From UBA8919 sp041658185 (GTDB lineage Bacteria > Elusimicrobiota > UBA8919): a stretch of 64,000 nt of DNA. Shown here one piece after another: positions 40,187 to 48,897 of the stretch. The DNA is taken from assembly GCA_041658185.1 (NCBI GenBank), contig JBBAAR010000001.1, positions 124,001-188,000 on the forward strand, written 5' to 3'. The position numbers and the translations under genes are program-made. The notes below the pieces were generated by a model. It saw only the letters and a list, made by a program, of their open reading frames with translations. It searched no databases and had not been told where the DNA came from. Every line of letters begins with the position of its first letter. Within the stretch, counting starts at the first letter, position 1.

Positions 40187-41374
40187 TTATCTGTTGCTAA
40201 ATATTTGCTTGGCGTATCCGCGATAAAATGCAGAACGCTCTTCTTCGTTCGGTATTTCCTTCCTCGGAATAATTACTGCATTCTCGTTTTTTGGCACATC
40301 AAATGACTGCTCAACAAAAAGTTTCACTATAGCGGCTGGGACCGAATAAAGCACATCAAATTTGTCTTGCTGTTTTTTACCGTTTGTAATCTCTTCCGTC
40401 CTTGTTAAAGTTCTCTGAAAATTATTTTTTATAAGTTCTATTATTTTTGCAACATTCGGCGACAATAGTGTAATGTCAATTTTGTCTACGGGAGTTGCCC
40501 AAAGATTTATGGACTTCAACTCTTTCAATTCGGCAGGGGATAATTTTACGGGTGGTTCAAAATATACAAGTTTGATTTTATACGGAATTCCCAAATATAA
40601 CGGGTCGGAATTTTCCATAGTTATCGGCGAACGATATTCCATATCTGTATTGACACCGTTATAGAAAACACTATATCCATTGTTGAGATAGCTGTCAGTC
40701 AGTTGATTAACCGACCACCAGGCAAGACAACTTTCCCAAGAACTGAAACAGGGTCCGAATTCCTTAAAAAGAAGATACCGCACATTATCGCAGGAAATAT
40801 TTATTACATTTGAAAGTTCTCTGTAAAAAGTTGATTTTCCTCCTCCGGCAGCACCTATCGGAATTATTAGAACGGGACCTTTACTGATAAGCGTTTTTTC
40901 ATCCCAGTTGGAGTTATTTTTCAGAGAATATTTGATGAAATTCTCTATGTGTTTTTTCCCTTCTTCATACAATTTTGCCAAATCAAAACCGGTTATCTGT
41001 GCTTCAATAATTGCAAGGAAAGTGTTTATTATGCTATATGGATTAAGATGAAAACAATTAGAAAAATCTTTCATCCGTAAAATCGCTTCTTCAAAATCCG
41101 GCTTGTTTTTTATTAGAAAAATTCCTTTCTGAGAATTTACGGCAAAAATGGGAGAGTTGTAAAGATTTTTGGCCAGGCGCAAATTTTCAAGAATATCACC
41201 GGAAGTAAGCGAAGCGTCAATTATATTATGAAGACATATATAAACATCTTTTTCATACAGGAGGGAGTTGTCGTTTTCAACAACATCTAATAACTTTTTA
41301 AGACCGTATCTATCGGCAACTTTTTTCAATAAATTCCTGGTTTCACTGTGTCTCTTAAATTCTCTTTTTTCCAT
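40187..41374 (-). CDS. P-loop kinase-like protein of unknown substrate
   Basis: A 395-residue protein with SD GGGGGGAG. Residues 1-165 are helical and unlike anything I recognise. A Walker A motif GAAGGGKST lies at 174-182, and CDNVRYLLFKEFG and later VFYNGVNTD resemble the nucleoside/polynucleotide-kinase or zeta-toxin group of P-loop phosphotransferases. No partner antitoxin is present. It follows adenosine deaminase on the same strand across a 246-bp repeat-filled spacer, so it may be outside that operon. Substrate could be a nucleoside, a polynucleotide end or a small metabolite. Confidence 0.6.
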   Translation of the reverse strand: MEKREFKRHSETRNLLKKVADRYGLKKLLDVVENDNSLLYEKDVYICLHNIIDASLTSGDILENLRLAKNLYNSPIFAVNSQKGIFLIKNKPDFEEAILRMKDFSNCFHLNPYSIINTFLAIIEAQITGFDLAKLYEEGKKHIENFIKYSLKNNSNWDEKTLISKGPVLIIPIGAAGGGKSTFYRELSNVINISCDNVRYLLFKEFGPCFSSWESCLAWWSVNQLTDSYLNNGYSVFYNGVNTDMEYRSPITMENSDPLYLGIPYKIKLVYFEPPVKLSPAELKELKSINLWATPVDKIDITLLSPNVAKIIELIKNNFQRTLTRTEEITNGKKQQDKFDVLYSVPAAIVKLFVEQSFDVPKNENAVIIPRKEIPNEEERSAFYRGYAKQIFSNR

Positions 41375-41620
41375 TTAATCTCCCCCCAATCTTTATATTA
41401 AAATTTATTTTCAAGCGAACGAGCGAAAAGTAAACTTATTTGTTTTTCGAGCGACCGCAAGAAGTCCCTTCAGGGGCGAGCGCTGAAAACAAAGGGTTTA
41501 ATACCCTTTATAAAAAACCAAAAATCAATAAAATCAAAAATTACAATTACCGATGATAAAACCCTAAACTACTTTCGTAGTTGCGTAGTTGCGAAAGTAG
41601 TTGAATAGTTTTTAAAAAAA
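41375..41620. repeat. Spacer with palindrome R5 and a terminator-like hairpin
   Basis: Perfect arms AACTACTTTCG (41567-41577) and CGAAAGTAGTT (41592-41602) form palindrome R5. A second hairpin AAAGGGT/ACCCTTT (41491-41497, 41503-41509) followed on the minus strand by GTTTTC could end transcription of the adenosine-deaminase operon. GCGAACGAGCG and CCCTTCAGGGG strings add further repeat-like sequence. No gene was seen. Confidence 0.6.
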
Positions 41621-42655
41621 TTATTCCCCTATTTTCAGCGCATTGATTTCTGTTTTAAATATCTTGTTCAACTCCGCCTTATTTTTGTCCGGAATAAACA
41701 GGGCATTAATCCCATTATGTATTATTTTTATCAAATCGGATACATCAAAACCAAGACGGTTAACCGCCACATTATATTCATTTGTAAGGTCAATTCCGCT
41801 AACCGATCTATCATCGGTATTTATAGTAACTATTACGCCGTTATCATAAAATTTTTTTATAGGATGGCTTTCAAAATCAGCGACAACATGCGTTTGAATA
41901 TTTGATGTAATACACATTTCAAGCGGGATTTCTTTTTCTTTTATTTCTTCCATAAGATTTGTGTCATCTATTAAATGTACGCCGTGACCTATGCGGCTTG
42001 CCCCAAGTTCCACTGCTTCTCTTATACTTTCGGCACCGGCTGATTCACCAGCATGCACGGTAAAAGGAATTTTATATTTTTTAGCAAGGACAAACGGCTC
42101 GGCGAAATCCCTTGTCGGATATCTTGTTTCATCACCCGCCAAATCCAGCGCAACAATACCGTAATCTGCGTATTTTTTTGCCAATTCTACCGTTGTGATA
42201 TTCGCTTCTTCAGGATTTGAACGATAACAGCATAAAATCAAGCCGACGCCAATTTTGAAATCACGGCTGCCTTGACGTAATCCGTCAAGGCAAATTTTTA
42301 CGACATCGGTTATCTTAAAATTTTCGGATGCCTGAAGAAACGGTGCAAAACGCACTTCAAGATATTTAATGTTTTCAGAAGCGGCATCTTCACAAAGTTC
42401 ATAACCGATTTTTTCCACAGCGTACGGAGTTTGCAAGAGCGGGTAAAAAAATTCAAACGCCTGCAAAAAATCGGTTAAACTCCGGCAATCAGGGGATACC
42501 TGAACATACTTATTCAATTCTTCAACATTTTCCGTCGGCAGTTTTACCTTTTGCTTTTTGGCAAGTTCTAAAATGGTTGATGTCCGAACGGAACCGTCCA
42601 AATGACAATGCAGTTCAACTTTCGGAATTTTTTTAAGAACTTCTGTTGATACCAT
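41621..42655 (-). CDS. add: Adenosine deaminase
   Basis: The 344-residue protein has the metal and catalytic signature of adenosine deaminase: ELHCHLDGS (15-22), TVHAGES (about 200), GASRIGHGVHL and VTINTDDRSVSG. It converts adenosine to inosine in the cytosol; some members act on related adenosine derivatives such as MTA or aminofutalosine. Its place in an operon with an MTA/purine nucleoside phosphorylase suggests purine nucleoside salvage. It is separated from the TPR gene by two bases. Length is normal. Confidence 0.9.
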   Translation of the reverse strand: MVSTEVLKKIPKVELHCHLDGSVRTSTILELAKKQKVKLPTENVEELNKYVQVSPDCRSLTDFLQAFEFFYPLLQTPYAVEKIGYELCEDAASENIKYLEVRFAPFLQASENFKITDVVKICLDGLRQGSRDFKIGVGLILCCYRSNPEEANITTVELAKKYADYGIVALDLAGDETRYPTRDFAEPFVLAKKYKIPFTVHAGESAGAESIREAVELGASRIGHGVHLIDDTNLMEEIKEKEIPLEMCITSNIQTHVVADFESHPIKKFYDNGVIVTINTDDRSVSGIDLTNEYNVAVNRLGFDVSDLIKIIHNGINALFIPDKNKAELNKIFKTEINALKIGE

Positions 42656-42657
42656 TA

Positions 42658-43341
42658 TTATTCCTCGTCATCCGGCTCGGGCAAAGCCTCTTCCGTTTTT
42701 GGAGATTTTTTCTTTTTTATCGTCTCTTTTTTATCTTTCGTTTCAACCTTTTGACCTTTCAATTTAGCAATTTTTTCTTTTGCATTTTCTGCTTTTTTGG
42801 AATCAGGGAAGTTATTTATAACTTTCTGATATTCCTCTATCGCCCTTTTATTATTTTTTATTTTTTCATAGCAATCACCTAACTCAAACTGTGCATTAGC
42901 CGCTTTTTTTGAATCAGGATATTTATCTATGACGGTCTGGTATGTTTTAATCGCACTCTCATATTTCTTCTGTTTTTTCTGGTAAATACCGCCAATCTGC
43001 AAAATTGCATCAACTGCTTTTTTTCTTTCCGGAAATTTATCTATCACCAGTTGGAACTCCTTAATTGCAACATCATAATCTTTCATTTTTGAATAACAGG
43101 TCCCTATATTATACTGCGCATCAGACGATTCTTTCGCTTCGGGATATTTTTTCAAAAAATTCTGATATGTTTTTATGGCTTCCGAATACTGCTTTTCTTT
43201 CTGCATCGCTTTTGCTTTCTGAAACAAATCATCTGTTTCGCAAAACAAAATGCCGCAGGAAAAAATTGCCAATACCAACCCTGCCAAATACTTTTTTCCG
43301 CACAAAGCGGATTTCACTTCGCTCAACACCGCGTTCAACAT
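42658..43341 (-). CDS. Exported TPR protein (YbgF/BamD-like)
   Basis: The 227-residue protein has a hydrophobic signal (about 18-35, YLAGLVLAIFSCGILFCE) and four TPR units of about 37 residues with the YPDSKKAANAQFELGDCYE pattern, then a Lys/Glu-rich tail. Similar proteins act in the periplasm as scaffolds of envelope complexes. The FSCG/LFC context could be a lipobox, but no clear L-x-x-C with small residues fits best. It sits oddly inside a nucleoside-metabolism operon, with SD GGGAGG. The n-region VKSALCGKK is encoded by a CCGC...GCGG palindrome string. Confidence 0.75.
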   Translation of the reverse strand: MLNAVLSEVKSALCGKKYLAGLVLAIFSCGILFCETDDLFQKAKAMQKEKQYSEAIKTYQNFLKKYPEAKESSDAQYNIGTCYSKMKDYDVAIKEFQLVIDKFPERKKAVDAILQIGGIYQKKQKKYESAIKTYQTVIDKYPDSKKAANAQFELGDCYEKIKNNKRAIEEYQKVINNFPDSKKAENAKEKIAKLKGQKVETKDKKETIKKKKSPKTEEALPEPDDEE

Positions 43342-43343
43342 TT

Positions 43344-43991
43344 TTACCTCCCGTCCCGCTTCAGCGAGATCACTTTTTTTATTTCAAACATGATTTTTTC
43401 TATCTTGGGAATAAGATGGTCTATGCCCGGAGCATCGGTATCTATAACGAGGACCGGTATTTTTGATTTTTTCAATAACTCGTCTTTATCATCGTGAAGA
43501 TATGTTTTTTCCATTTCCTCCCGGGAAACCAGATGGTCGTCGGTACCCTTGGCAAGAGCTGCCTTATGCCTTGCAACATTTCTCTCCCAACAGGTCTCAA
43601 ATGAACAATCGGAATAAATAATTATTGCATTGTCCAGGATTTTTTCTGAAAAATTTTTCATCGACGCCGCATAATTCGGACGGGAAAACTCTATGAAAAC
43701 AACGCGTTCATCTTTTTGCAACCCGCGAACATCCTTATCAACCTGCCGTAAAATTTCATCCCAAATACTATTATCGGTTACTAAATATCCGCCGTCGGGC
43801 GTTTTGCGGCATCTTTTCCATTTGCCTGTTTTTTCATCTTCCTGAAAAATATTCCACAACTTCGGAAAATCGTCAACTCTTAAAAAATCGTTGCAGATTT
43901 TTTCCTGACTTAATTTAGCGGTTATCCGGCGAAAGATTTCCGATTTGCCGCAGCCCGGCCGACCTAAAAGAAAAACATTTAAACAATTCAT
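43344..43991 (-). CDS. Adenylate-kinase-like P-loop kinase, copy 2
   Basis: The 215-residue protein starts with Walker A LLGRPGCGKSE (8-18), then RVDDFPKLW, the hydrophobic strand VVFIEFSRPNY (Walker B-like) and RNVARHKAAL, an LID-like basic stretch, ending with DDHLVSREEMEKTY. It resembles nucleotide/nucleoside kinases of the P-loop family but the substrate cannot be told. A paralogue (47213) is in the same operon, each following a TIM-barrel gene; the start overlaps that gene by one base. The two kinases share the whole layout, so the pair probably arose by duplication. Confidence 0.7.
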   Translation of the reverse strand: MNCLNVFLLGRPGCGKSEIFRRITAKLSQEKICNDFLRVDDFPKLWNIFQEDEKTGKWKRCRKTPDGGYLVTDNSIWDEILRQVDKDVRGLQKDERVVFIEFSRPNYAASMKNFSEKILDNAIIIYSDCSFETCWERNVARHKAALAKGTDDHLVSREEMEKTYLHDDKDELLKKSKIPVLVIDTDAPGIDHLIPKIEKIMFEIKKVISLKRDGR

Positions 43992-44959
43992 TAACCCATA
44001 ACCTCCCTTACATATTCCGCTTCCTTTTCCATTAACTCCCTTGTATTTAATAGTTCGTCAACTTCTCTCACCGCCGTTTCCATCACGACAATCTCAACTT
44101 TTTTGTGTCTAAAAATCTCAAAAAGTTTTTTAAGATTTTCTTTTTTGAGAAGGCCCGCCTGATAATGCAAAGGCGGATGAAATTTTTTAACCACGGGTAT
44201 ATAATCGTTAAGATGGACCTGAGAGATATATTTATCGGGGATAGTCTCCATTATTTGCTCCGGCGGATTGGGGACTTGCTTGCCAAAATCTGCCCGAGTG
44301 AACCAGTGACCTATATCAAAACAGAATTTTACATTTTTTCCTTTCGGATCTATCATCTCAAGAATTTCAAGACATTCTTCAACATCAACCAGAATTGAAT
44401 CAAATGCGGTATTATTCTCAAGATGAAACATTATTCCCTTTTTTTGTGCGTACGGCACAAGTTCTTTGAGAGAGCGGATAAGGTTTTCTCTGACCAGTTT
44501 CCTGTAAAGTCCGACTGCCTGATAAAAAGGAACGGAACCGGGGTGCATAACGACATTTATACAGTTCAATTTCGCGGCAAAATCAATATATCTCTTTAAT
44601 AAATCAACCGCCATCTCACGGTCCTCTTTCTGAAATGCGCAGACGGCACTGCCGATATATGTGTACGGAAGATGGAAAGAAAGCGTGATATTTCTTTTTT
44701 CTGCTTCTTTTTTTGCTTTGGAAATTTCGGATGACGGCATTTGAAGATACGGATTTGGAATTCCTCCGTCCAACTCAACATGGTCAAGTGAAACCTCCGA
44801 CGCAACCTTAACCTGGTTAATAATATCCTTTTTGGCTTTATCCTGCACTTTGGCATCCATATCGGCGACTGTAAGCGTACCGGCTTTCAACTGCTTTTTT
44901 TCGGCTTCTGTTAAAAACGATGTGTTCAACAAATTTGTGAAATCTCTTCCTATTCTCAT
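43991..44959 (-). CDS. Xylose-isomerase-like TIM-barrel protein, copy 2
   Basis: The 322-residue protein belongs to the sugar-phosphate isomerase/AP-endonuclease-2 TIM-barrel superfamily. Conserved points are VELDGG, SFHLPY, VMHPGS, LENNTAFDS, FDIGHWFTRA, VHLNDY and VMETA, spaced as in members with a dinuclear metal site. Substrate is unknown. SD CGGAGG. A paralogue (47842) shares all these motifs, including FDIGHWFTRA. Each copy is followed by a P-loop kinase, which suggests an isomerase-kinase pair acting on a phosphorylated sugar or nucleoside; that is inference. Confidence 0.75.
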   Translation of the reverse strand: MRIGRDFTNLLNTSFLTEAEKKQLKAGTLTVADMDAKVQDKAKKDIINQVKVASEVSLDHVELDGGIPNPYLQMPSSEISKAKKEAEKRNITLSFHLPYTYIGSAVCAFQKEDREMAVDLLKRYIDFAAKLNCINVVMHPGSVPFYQAVGLYRKLVRENLIRSLKELVPYAQKKGIMFHLENNTAFDSILVDVEECLEILEMIDPKGKNVKFCFDIGHWFTRADFGKQVPNPPEQIMETIPDKYISQVHLNDYIPVVKKFHPPLHYQAGLLKKENLKKLFEIFRHKKVEIVVMETAVREVDELLNTRELMEKEAEYVREVMG

Positions 44960-45039
44960 AATACCTCCGTTAATTTTTTTCTGGATTTATTAAATCCGGC
45001 AATCGGCAAAAACCATGTTTCTGACGGTAAAATCAATTC

Positions 45040-45077
45040 TATTCAACTACTTTCGTAGTTGCGAAACTAGTTGAATA
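45040..45077. repeat. TATTCAACT palindromic repeat R6
   Basis: TATTCAACTA (45040-45049) and TAGTTGAATA (45068-45077) are perfect 10-base arms with CTTTCG/CGAAA inside. It lies between the MTA phosphorylase stop and the TIM-barrel start. Confidence 0.75.
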
Positions 45078-45088
45078 CCTTAAAAAAA

Positions 45089-45946
45089 TCAAATGTATTT
45101 TTCAACCAATAATTCAAGTTTTTTCTTTGTTTTCGGATTTATCGCTTTTGGGGACGTCATTATAGCATATTTTAGCGCATCTTTGCAAGAACAATTTCTT
45201 TCGCCCTGTAATTTTACAATAACACTCTTCACAAGTTTTTTTACATTTGTCGTTAAAACTTTCATATTCGCCATAACCTTTTCCGCCGAGACCTCTTCGC
45301 CCTCTTTCCAGACATCGTAATCGGTCGCCAAAGAAACGGTAGCAAAACATATTTCGGCTTCACGGGCAAGTTTTGCCTCGGGCAAATTTGTCATCCCTAT
45401 AACTAAAAAACCGAGCGAGCGATAAACTTTTGATTCCGCTTTCGTAGAAAATTGAGGTCCCTCAATACAAACATAGGTGCCGCCGTCATGAACTGGAAGG
45501 GCAAGCGATTTCGCCGTTTCAATTAAAATTTTTCTTAACTGCGGGCAATACGGTTCGGCAAAACCTACATGCGCAACAATACCATCGCCGAAAAATGTAG
45601 AAGGTCTTGATTTTGTCCTGTCAAAAAGTTGGTCGGGAATAACAAAATCCCTCGGTTTTATTTCTTCTCTCAGCGAACCGCAGGCGGAAATGGATATAAT
45701 TTTTTCAACTCCGATTTTTTTAAGAGCAAAAATGTTGGCCCGCGAGTTCACTTCCGACGGCATAATTTTGTGTCCCACGGCATGACGCGGAAGAAACGCA
45801 ACTTTCACGCCTTCAAGTTCGCCGATACGAATTTTATCGGACGGCAAACCGAAAGGAGTTTTTATTTCCAGCTCTTTCAGTATTTTTATTCCTTCAATTT
45901 CGTAGACACCGCTTCCGCCGATAATTGCGATTTTTACTTCATTCAT
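45089..45946 (-). CDS. mtnP: S-methyl-5'-thioadenosine / purine nucleoside phosphorylase
   Basis: The 285-residue protein shows the PNP/MTAP family: IIGGSGVYEIEG, LPRHAVGH, SRANIFALKKIG, ISACGSLRE, YVCIEGPQFST and the MTAP-type GMTNLPEAKLAREAE. It phosphorolyses MTA (or a purine nucleoside) to adenine and a ribose-1-phosphate. No MtnA or later methionine-salvage gene is in the window, so its product could instead feed the isomerase-kinase enzymes beside it. SD GGAGG. Start abuts the DHH gene stop by one base. Confidence 0.85.
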   Translation of the reverse strand: MNEVKIAIIGGSGVYEIEGIKILKELEIKTPFGLPSDKIRIGELEGVKVAFLPRHAVGHKIMPSEVNSRANIFALKKIGVEKIISISACGSLREEIKPRDFVIPDQLFDRTKSRPSTFFGDGIVAHVGFAEPYCPQLRKILIETAKSLALPVHDGGTYVCIEGPQFSTKAESKVYRSLGFLVIGMTNLPEAKLAREAEICFATVSLATDYDVWKEGEEVSAEKVMANMKVLTTNVKKLVKSVIVKLQGERNCSCKDALKYAIMTSPKAINPKTKKKLELLVEKYI

Positions 45947-47226
45947 TACTTTTTACCTCCGGTAAGATTTGAATAAACTTCAAAAAAATCCTTCATAGTA
46001 TTAAAAAGTGAAACACCCGAAGATCTAGTTCTAAACTCTGCCGCCATCGGGTGACCGCCGCCGGAAATTATACCTTTATTGCCGAATTTTGAAACAAGTT
46101 TTTCAGTCATCTGCGAAGCAATATTGCCGCAGTGAATTTTATCGGTGTTTGCGCGGAAAGAAATATGTACGCCGTTTTTTTCGCCGAGCCAGTTAAACAT
46201 AATAAGTACCGCCGGATTGCCCAGTTCGTAAAGTTTTACCGAGCCGACCATCGGCATCAAGGAGACATTGCTTCCCATAAAAATATACACACCGGCACCG
46301 TCAACTTTGTCCAGAAGCGCCGCATTATCAAACATATTTTTTGATTTATTCCAGTCATCAAGAAAACATTGATATATTTTCCCGGCCAAATCTTTACGGG
46401 GCATTTGTCCCACAAATTCGTCAAGCGAACCGTAATCTTTTGCGTTGAGAGCAAGAAGCGTTTCAAATGCAAAGTTAACCTGTTTTTTGTTTTTTAATTC
46501 GGGGATATTATCGTTATAAAAATACTGAAATCCGCCTCCTGATAGTGCAAAATAAAATTCTCCTATCTGGTTTAATGCCGTTGTTTTTTCTCTCTGATTA
46601 ACTTCAAACATCGTCGGACGGGATGATATTTTTTTTACAAGGTTCGGAAATTTTTTTGCCGCTTCGTCATAAAACTGTTTCGCCAGCGGCGCTACAATAT
46701 CGGTCGCCGGTTCAATCGCCCAATCGCCTTTTAATCCTATAAGCGTCAAAAAATCATCAAGGTCTTCTCTTAAACCAAGCGCCTCGGATATCATATTGCA
46801 TAAAATCGCAGCCGAGCAAAAAGTGTAATTCGGCACGGAAGGATTGAGAATTACGCACCTTTCAGGCAACGCCCCTATTAAAGGATGATGGTCAATAATA
46901 ACGACATCTTTTATCAAATCCACATATTCGTTGTAATAGCCCATTGTTGCCTTATCAATTATAAAAAGTATGTCATATTTTTTTTGTTTGAGTTCTTCTT
47001 CAATGCGAAATTTTTCTAATTCCATAGTTTCGGGAATTTTTACGGTTATATCGGCACCGAGTTTTTTCAGCATTCTAAAGATTATTGCACCGGATGTCAG
47101 CCCGTCCGGATCATCGTGAAAAAAAACAAGGCATTTTTTGCCTTTTACATTTTTCAATAATTCAACCGTTTTTTTGAAACCTTCCGATTTTTCCAATTGC
47201 TCTTTTACAAATTCAGAATAACTCAT
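45946..47226 (-). CDS. DHH/DHHA1-family phosphoesterase
   Basis: The 426-residue protein carries DHH phosphoesterase motifs: FFHDDPDGLTSG (about 34-45), DKATMGY, VVIIDHHPLIG (about 108-118) and the DHHA1-type GGGHPMAAEF near 405. DHH proteins hydrolyse oligonucleotides, cyclic dinucleotides or pAp-like molecules; RecJ- or NrnA-type activity is possible. Because it is in an operon with nucleoside enzymes, a nanoRNase or nucleotide role seems natural. It overlaps the upstream kinase by 14 bases. Confidence 0.8.
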   Translation of the reverse strand: MSYSEFVKEQLEKSEGFKKTVELLKNVKGKKCLVFFHDDPDGLTSGAIIFRMLKKLGADITVKIPETMELEKFRIEEELKQKKYDILFIIDKATMGYYNEYVDLIKDVVIIDHHPLIGALPERCVILNPSVPNYTFCSAAILCNMISEALGLREDLDDFLTLIGLKGDWAIEPATDIVAPLAKQFYDEAAKKFPNLVKKISSRPTMFEVNQREKTTALNQIGEFYFALSGGGFQYFYNDNIPELKNKKQVNFAFETLLALNAKDYGSLDEFVGQMPRKDLAGKIYQCFLDDWNKSKNMFDNAALLDKVDGAGVYIFMGSNVSLMPMVGSVKLYELGNPAVLIMFNWLGEKNGVHISFRANTDKIHCGNIASQMTEKLVSKFGNKGIISGGGHPMAAEFRTRSSGVSLFNTMKDFFEVYSNLTGGKK

Positions 47227-47845
47227 TTATCACCTCTTTTTCAATCTGCTTTCTTAAATTTTCCATACCAGTTTTTCCGGAAACGGTACTGTCAATAACA
47301 ATCGTTTTCGCCGGAACAATTTTCATTAACTCTTTTTCTGATTTTAGATATACCTGCTCATAATCGTCGGTTTTGTAATATGTTTTCATCAAATCCAACG
47401 GAACTATATGGTCGTCGTGCCCGTCCTTTTTTGCTTTCTGAAATCTTGCGACATTTCTTTTGTAACATTCCTCTAAAGTGCTGTAAAGATACAGGATAAT
47501 GGAATCATCCAGAACATCTTTTGTGAAATTTTCAAATGCATGTTGATAATTATCACGCGCAAATTCTATGAAAATAATTTTTTTGTCAGCTTTTTCTTTT
47601 TTTACCAATTTACACAAATCACTAAGCGCCTCGTCAACAACCGTCCAGTCGGTAACCGCGAAACCTCCGTCTTTCAGGATATGCCTTTTGAACTCTTTGT
47701 CTCTGGCAAGAATTTCTTTAAGCGTTAAAAAATCGTCAAGCCGCGGGGCATAAATTTCTTTTTTTTCCAAAATTTCTTTTATTATTTTATAAACCACAGA
47801 TTTTCCGCAACCCGGTCTGCCCAATAAAAAAACAAAATGTTTCAC
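47213..47845 (-). CDS. Adenylate-kinase-like P-loop kinase, copy 1
   Basis: The 210-residue paralogue of the 43344 protein has FLLGRPGCGKS (5-15), RLDDFLTLK, AVTDWTVVDEAL, IIFIEFARDNY, RNVARFQKA and DDHIVPLDLMKTYY. It overlaps its TIM-barrel partner by ATGA and its DHH neighbour by 14 bases, so the three are one translational unit. Substrate unknown; kinase activity is inferred from the intact Walker A. Confidence 0.7.
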   Translation of the reverse strand: MKHFVFLLGRPGCGKSVVYKIIKEILEKKEIYAPRLDDFLTLKEILARDKEFKRHILKDGGFAVTDWTVVDEALSDLCKLVKKEKADKKIIFIEFARDNYQHAFENFTKDVLDDSIILYLYSTLEECYKRNVARFQKAKKDGHDDHIVPLDLMKTYYKTDDYEQVYLKSEKELMKIVPAKTIVIDSTVSGKTGMENLRKQIEKEVINELF

Positions 47846-48828
47846 TTAAAAATCTCCTTTACATATTTCATCTCTGCATCTATTATGTTTTTTCTGTCTT
47901 TTACCTGTTCAAGCATTTTGAATGCCGTTTCAAGTAAAATTAATTCCGGATTTTTCGTTTTAAGAATTTTCCAGTAATTCTCAAGATTTTCTCTCTTTAA
48001 AGGACCTTTCGTTTGATTCAAGGGCGGGTGGAATGTGAACTGCTTCTGCGGGTCCCATGATGACGGAACAAAATCGTTCAGGTGAACCTCGCATATAAAA
48101 TCATCGGGAATAATTTTGAGGATTTCTTCCGGGTTTTTGGGAATTTCTTTGCCTTTTTCGGCGCGGGTGAACCAGTGACCGATATCAAAATTAAAATAAA
48201 TTTTAGCACCGTTGGAACGCACCGCTTTTACAACTTCTATGCAATCTTCCGGCTCAACGAATAAACTATCAAATGAAACATTATTTTCAATGTGGAGTTT
48301 AAGCCCTTTATCATTGGCATATTTTCCGATCTCCGTGAACGATTTTACGACCGAGTTAAAAAACTGTTTCATGTAAATATCTGAAATCATATAAAACGGA
48401 GCGGTGCCGGGATGCATTACAAGATATTTGGCACCGACATCAGACGCAAAATCAACATAAACATTTTGGAGTTTTACGGCGCACGAACGGTCCAATTCCT
48501 GCAAACTTGAAATAGAAGAACCGGCATTGGAATAAGATAAATGAACCGACAGTGAAATACCGTTATCCTCGGCGAATTTTTTTATTTTTTTCCGGCTCTC
48601 TTTTGAAAACTCCGGATACGGGTTCGGCACGTCGCAGTCAAGTTCTACATGGTCAAGACCGAGTTCTTTCGCTTTTTTTATCTGAAACTCAACATTTTTC
48701 TTGAACTTAACAAGCCCGAGCGCGTTCATAGAAAAAAGCGACAAAGTTCCGTTTAGGATTTTTTCCTGCTCCCCTTTTTCCAGCACATCAAATACAAAAG
48801 TGTTAGTAAAGTTTCTGCCGATTTTCAT
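47842..48828 (-). CDS. Xylose-isomerase-like TIM-barrel protein, copy 1
   Basis: The 328-residue paralogue of 43991 has VELDCD, SVHLSY, VMHPGT, IENNVSFDS, FDIGHWFTRA and VHLNDF, then FHPPL. It is the first gene of the nucleoside operon, behind a divergent promoter region (48898-48926), with SD AAGGAG and a 5'-UTR hairpin. As with copy 2, the next gene is a P-loop kinase. Confidence 0.75.
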   Translation of the reverse strand: MKIGRNFTNTFVFDVLEKGEQEKILNGTLSLFSMNALGLVKFKKNVEFQIKKAKELGLDHVELDCDVPNPYPEFSKESRKKIKKFAEDNGISLSVHLSYSNAGSSISSLQELDRSCAVKLQNVYVDFASDVGAKYLVMHPGTAPFYMISDIYMKQFFNSVVKSFTEIGKYANDKGLKLHIENNVSFDSLFVEPEDCIEVVKAVRSNGAKIYFNFDIGHWFTRAEKGKEIPKNPEEILKIIPDDFICEVHLNDFVPSSWDPQKQFTFHPPLNQTKGPLKRENLENYWKILKTKNPELILLETAFKMLEQVKDRKNIIDAEMKYVKEIFK

Positions 48829-48862
48829 TAGGACTCCTTAACTATATTTTTATTTTTTTGAC

Positions 48863-48886
48863 AACTTTTTCACTACTGAAAAAGTT
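48863..48886 (-). promoter_or_regulatory. Perfect 10-bp inverted repeat in the leader of the nucleoside operon
   Basis: AACTTTTTCA and TGAAAAAGTT flank a CTAC loop. It sits between the predicted start point (about 48891) and the ATG at 48828, so it may be an operator or RNA hairpin. No U-run follows it, which argues against a simple terminator. Confidence 0.6.
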
Positions 48887-48897
48887 ACGATTTTTGA

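Noticed and set aside
40187..41374. Zeta-toxin type toxin-antitoxin pair
   Set aside because: Although a P-loop like that of zeta toxins is present, no epsilon-like antitoxin or any small paired ORF lies next to it, and the N-terminal domain does not fit.
34862..45077. TATTCAACT palindromes as intrinsic terminators
   Set aside because: Stems are good, but the U-run expected on the 3' side in the gene direction is missing; the T-rich stretches lie before the stem, so REP-type repeats are a better description.
41621..45946. Complete methionine salvage pathway around mtnP
   Set aside because: No MtnA, MtnB, MtnC, MtnD or DHAP-shunt aldolase gene is present; the TIM-barrel proteins belong to a different superfamily from MtnA.
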